Source of the DNA: Phoronis ovalis
Lineage: Eukaryota; Phoronida; Phoronidae
Direction of reading: 5' to 3'
NCBI GenBank assembly: GCA_028565635.1
Contig: JAOXYB010050135.1
Coordinates: 1-11,802, forward strand
DNA: 11,802 bases
Part shown: piece after piece, positions 9,355 through 11,802 of the stretch
Position numbering within the stretch: position 1 is the first letter of the stretch
How the letters are laid out: each line of letters opens with the position of its first letter
Translations under genes and position numbers: made by a program
Notes under the pieces: generated by a model
What the model saw: only the letters and a program-made list of their open reading frames with translations
The model's database searches: none
Told to the model about the DNA's origin: nothing

Positions 9355-9684
9355 ATGGCGAACAACAGTGACTTAGATGCGATTTATGCGATTTTTGCGA
9401 ATGATTCCGACAGCGAGGAAGAGTTTGAAGGCTTTACGCTCGAAGAGATTGAGCAGGGAAAGATCAGAGATGATCTCGATGCACTTTTGCAGAACAACGA
9501 TGACGTTCTGCCAGAGGAATGGGCGGCTGACCGAGGAGACGCACCTGTTCAATCATGGTATCCGGACTTTGTTGAAGTTCCAAGACGTCGCGGGATTTTA
9601 GTGGACACTAAACCTGTGAACTATTTCAAACTGTTTTTCGACGAGGATTTCATGAGAATGTTAGCTTCTCAGACAAACATTTGA
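9355..9684 (+). CDS. Truncated piggyBac transposase, N-terminal fragment (109 aa)
   Basis: The ORF starts at ATG in a good context (AAACATGG) and ends at TGA 9682-9684. Residues 14-31 are acidic (DSDSEEEFEGFTLEEIE), the disordered acidic head typical of piggyBac transposase-derived proteins. Residues 66-109 (WYPDFVEVPRRRG, then YFKLFFDEDFMRMLASQTN) match the start of the transposase core (DDE_Tnp_1_7 family). The frame stops just where the family continues with a conserved aromatic residue after Thr-Asn, so the deletion breakpoint is probably near 9681-9690. All catalytic aspartates and the C-terminal cysteine-rich DNA-binding domain are missing, so it cannot catalyse transposition. The remaining 109 codons are free of stops or frameshifts, which implies recent deletion or some constraint. 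Confidence 0.85.
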   Translation: MANNSDLDAIYAIFANDSDSEEEFEGFTLEEIEQGKIRDDLDALLQNNDDVLPEEWAADRGDAPVQSWYPDFVEVPRRRGILVDTKPVNYFKLFFDEDFMRMLASQTNI

Positions 9685-9792
9685 TGGCCACCAGGGGCGC
9701 TTTACAGTGCTTGGCAATGGAGGCTTCTGAGTCACAGTGAGGTCTGGCAGCAAGAGGGTTAAACCAAAATAACAAAATGAAAATGCTCATAC

Positions 9793-10992
9793 CTTGCACT
9801 TTGGACAACGCTGGGCATTCTGCTGACCATACTGATTCGCTTTTGCCCATGTCTTCAACAGTTTATCTCCCTTTCTGAACTGCTTACATGTAATCCCTTC
9901 ATGCCAAGGGGCCTCACATGGAAAACACCACAATAAGGAACATTCCTCACATATCATTTTCAGTCCTTTCCTTTTTATTCTCGGATCAGTCACATCTTGA
10001 TGGTTCAGTCTTGTAATTAAACTGCATCGTGGACACGTTTTTATATGAGCTTCTTTGTTGGCATCCACTAGGAACTTAAAAAATTTTACTTTCATTTCTT
10101 CTTTTAAATGATATCCAATTTCATCTCGGTGTACATACGATTTACAACAAGGACATTGTATTCTGACAATACCTTGAGTTACTTGAGTAGTGAAATAACT
10201 TGATAAACAGTCTTGACAAACCGGTACACTGCAGCAAAATCGGTGATACAAATCGACATAGTCATAACATATCTGGCACAGGGCTGTTTGTTTGACACCT
10301 ACGGGGAAAGGCAATATTTCACGTTCTGGTGGATCAGAATCAAAGTCCATCAGTAAATTACGTTCAAGCAAATCATCAAATACAAAATGGGGGTCATGTC
10401 GACGTCTAGCCTCGATCGTAACTTCAATTAAGTCAATCAAGTGGTCTACATCGTTTCTGCCATCATCATTAATAGCAGGTAATGCTAATGGCTCTGCTAT
10501 TTGTGAAGTTTCAGGTTTAGTCTTAATGAATGGAACAGGAGGGAGAGGAGGAGGTTCAGGAATATCATGATTAACTTTGTCTATTAGTAGATTTGGTAAT
10601 GGAGGAGGATCTGGTACAAAGCCACAAAAGGGAACTTCAATATCTGTGTAATTTGATAATTCGACTAATCTAGTCTCTTGGAGTTTGTCTGGTAATAGAA
10701 CAGTTCCAGCACTTGAAGTGAGAATTTTTTCACTCTCAGTGTTTTGATTGTGTTCACTTCCACTGATCTCTCTGGAAATGGTCTTTTGTTCACTATTATC
10801 AGAATCATCATTATCATGCCTGTTAGACATCTCTATTGTTTCACTTTCAGTTTGGGAAGAATCTCTCTTCCCATGTTCATCCATGATTTTAGTTAGTTCA
10901 CTTTCAGTTCTGAAAGACTTATTCTCCTTATGATCGCCTGACAGTGCTTCAATTTCCAAAGAACTGTTATCATTTCCATCACACATCTGCAT
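9793..10992 (-). CDS. RNF217: RNF217-like RBR E3 ubiquitin ligase, first coding exon (partial)
   Basis: This exon encodes 400 residues and ends in phase 0 at AAG|GTATGA (GT at 9792-9791). An in-frame TGA two codons before the ATG fixes the start. Residues 1-110 are acidic and Ser/Thr-rich with three TESE motifs (29, 48, 85). Residues 121-160 contain PDPPPLP and PEPPPLPPVP, possible WW/SH3 ligands. RING1 has C239, C242, C253/C254, C259, C262, C280 and C283. IBR has C320, C323, C348, C351, C356, C359, H364 and C369, fitting the C6HC pattern. RING2 begins with C396 and C399. The blocks PWHEG-x2-CK, KGDKLL and NAQ-x-CPKCK closely resemble vertebrate RNF217. RBR ligases bind E2~ubiquitin at RING1 and pass ubiquitin through a RING2 cysteine. 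That cysteine and the family's C-terminal membrane segment must lie on later exons, which are not visible here. Mammalian RNF217 has been linked to ferroportin turnover; the substrate here is unknown. Confidence 0.88.
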
Positions 10993-11077
10993 TGTTCACA
11001 CTTTCAGTTTTCTAAGTAGAAAGTCTTATAACAATGAAATGTTTACTGATTCTGGTCTCTGGTTTAATAGTGTGAAT
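10993..11077 (-). other. Probable 5' UTR part of the RNF217-like exon, with acceptor
   Basis: Upstream of the ATG the minus strand shows CAACATTTTCAG, a good 3' splice site, with its AG at 11079-11078. This would make the coding exon the second exon, preceded by a non-coding first exon outside or further up. Every frame leading into the ATG is closed by the adjacent TGA, so coding from upstream is excluded. If the acceptor is false, transcription may simply start in this region. Confidence 0.4.
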
Positions 11078-11690
11078 CTGAAAATGTTGAACATACATAA
11101 CATGACATATCATATATTTTACAACACAATGGTACATATTTAAACCAATGTTTTCATAAGTCATAAATTTCACTACAGTTATTTTTAAAGAATTTAAATC
11201 AAACTTATATCAGTAGCTAGGCGAGTGACATCATCTAGTGAATAAAAAACAAGGCTTATATTCAATAATAGCTAAAATAAAATAAATGAGGTAGAAAATA
11301 GTACAAGGAGCAGCATAAAACTAAATCCAATTTGCAATCTTATAAAGCTAAATGATGAAAAGTTAGAAACTGTTCTATACTTTGAAAAAAATTAACAGTA
11401 TTACTGATAAACAGTGGGGGGTACATAAGTGGCAATGTAAATAACATCAACTGGAGGTTCCACCTTGCCATTTAAAATGGAGTTCTCAATAAAAAATAAG
11501 CAGTCCGGCAATCACCTTTATTTACATTGCATGTTTCCTCTTGCAAATTTGCACTTCCAGGTAGAAAATGTTTGCTACACAATACACTAAATTTACAATA
11601 TCTTGATAAATATGTACCTTAGTAAAGCTCGTATTATAATTTATTTCCTTATCACACTGGGCAGATCGGAGCATGTGTCAGCAGTCACAG
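11078..11690. other. Region upstream of the RNF217-like exon; no gene
   Basis: No coding frame is supported. It would hold the intron, non-coding first exon or promoter of the RNF217-like gene on the minus strand. I see no convincing TATA box or CpG-rich core. The only structure is the 13-bp inverted repeat at 11432-11530. Confidence 0.4.
11432..11530. repeat. 13-bp perfect inverted repeat, 73-bp spacer
   Basis: GCAATGTAAATAA at 11432-11444 is the exact reverse complement of TTATTTACATTGC at 11518-11530. The arms do not extend further, and I see no clear target duplication directly outside them. It could be a decayed MITE or an RNA stem. Confidence 0.6.
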
Positions 11691-11802
11691 CCCGGGGGGG
11701 GTACTCAAGGCATTTTTTGGTGAGGGTGTGCAGCCCAGTTGAAAATTTTGGATTTGGATTGTATATACTTCTTACAGTATTTTTTTGGATTGCTACCGTA
11801 AA
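11691..11802 (+). mobile_element. MITE, CCCGGG-ended family, copy 3 (5' part, cut by window end)
   Basis: The last 112 bp match the left end of copy 1 in the same orientation. The copy starts with CCCGGGGGGGTACTCAAGG, followed by the GTGTGCAGCCCAGTTG block and the first GGATTGCTACCGTAAA unit. Differences from copy 1 are few: two extra G in the terminal run, a short variable block after TACTCAAG, and a TA indel. The preceding 8 bases, AGTCACAG (11683-11690), should be the target duplication. The rest of the element lies beyond the window. Confidence 0.88.

Larger units (their letters stand above)
9166..9762 (+). mobile_element. piggyBac-type mini-element with TTAA duplications
   Basis: The element proper is 9170-9758, 589 bp. 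It has perfect 13-bp terminal inverted repeats, CCCTCTTGCTGCC (9170-9182) and GGCAGCAAGAGGG (9746-9758), flanked on both sides by TTAA (9166-9169 and 9759-9762). TTAA targets together with terminal CCC/GGG are the hallmark of the piggyBac superfamily. The internal ORF agrees, since it encodes a piggyBac transposase N-terminus. A full element would carry a transposase of some 500-600 residues, so this copy has lost most of the gene and is non-autonomous. The intact ends suggest it could still be moved by a transposase supplied elsewhere. It lies in the first intron after the RNF217-like coding exon, in antisense orientation, with 28 nt between its TTAA and the splice donor. Confidence 0.95.

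Noticed and set aside
9377-9601. Second plus-strand frame in the piggyBac element
   Set aside because: It is a frame-shifted shadow of the transposase fragment, which has the recognisable family motifs.
10292-10570. Plus-strand frame of 92 codons
   Set aside because: It is antisense to the proline-rich and RING1-proximal part of the RNF217-like exon, and its serine/glycine-rich composition is a by-product of that coding strand.

Overview
The window looks like nuclear DNA of an animal, probably a marine invertebrate. It is strongly AT-rich, coding DNA is sparse and broken by introns, and it carries several copies of short DNA transposons. The one gene I can name is an animal-type RBR ubiquitin ligase. 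I cannot place the phylum from sequence alone.

Layout. Positions 1-3688 are AT-rich with no convincing gene, only a purine tract and two hairpins. Positions 3689-4094 hold the first full copy of a ~400-bp MITE with CCCGGG ends and an 8-bp target duplication. Positions 5105-5449 hold a minus-strand open exon that I do not recognise. Positions 5840-5915 hold a short plus-strand first exon, signal-peptide-like and ending at a strong GTAAGT donor. The two exons point away from each other and may share a promoter. Positions 6069-6090 have an 8-bp direct repeat around CCCGGG that looks like a scar of the same MITE family. Positions 6766-7165 are a second full MITE copy, inverted relative to the first. 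Positions 7174-9165 are intron-like or intergenic with minor repeats.

Positions 9170-9758 are a complete 589-bp piggyBac mini-element: TTAA on both sides, 13-bp perfect terminal inverted repeats, and an intact 109-codon ORF for the transposase N-terminus. It sits 28 nt inside the intron from the 5' splice site of the RNF217-like gene. That gene's first coding exon is on the minus strand, 10992 down to 9793, and encodes an acidic/serine-rich and proline-rich N-terminus, RING1, IBR and the first two cysteines of RING2. Its catalytic RING2 exon is not recognisable in the window. A third MITE copy starts at 11691 and runs off the end.

The genes do not form a pathway or operon. The main story is recent DNA-transposon activity around gene borders: three MITE copies, a likely MITE scar, and a piggyBac derivative that keeps part of its transposase gene next to a splice site.
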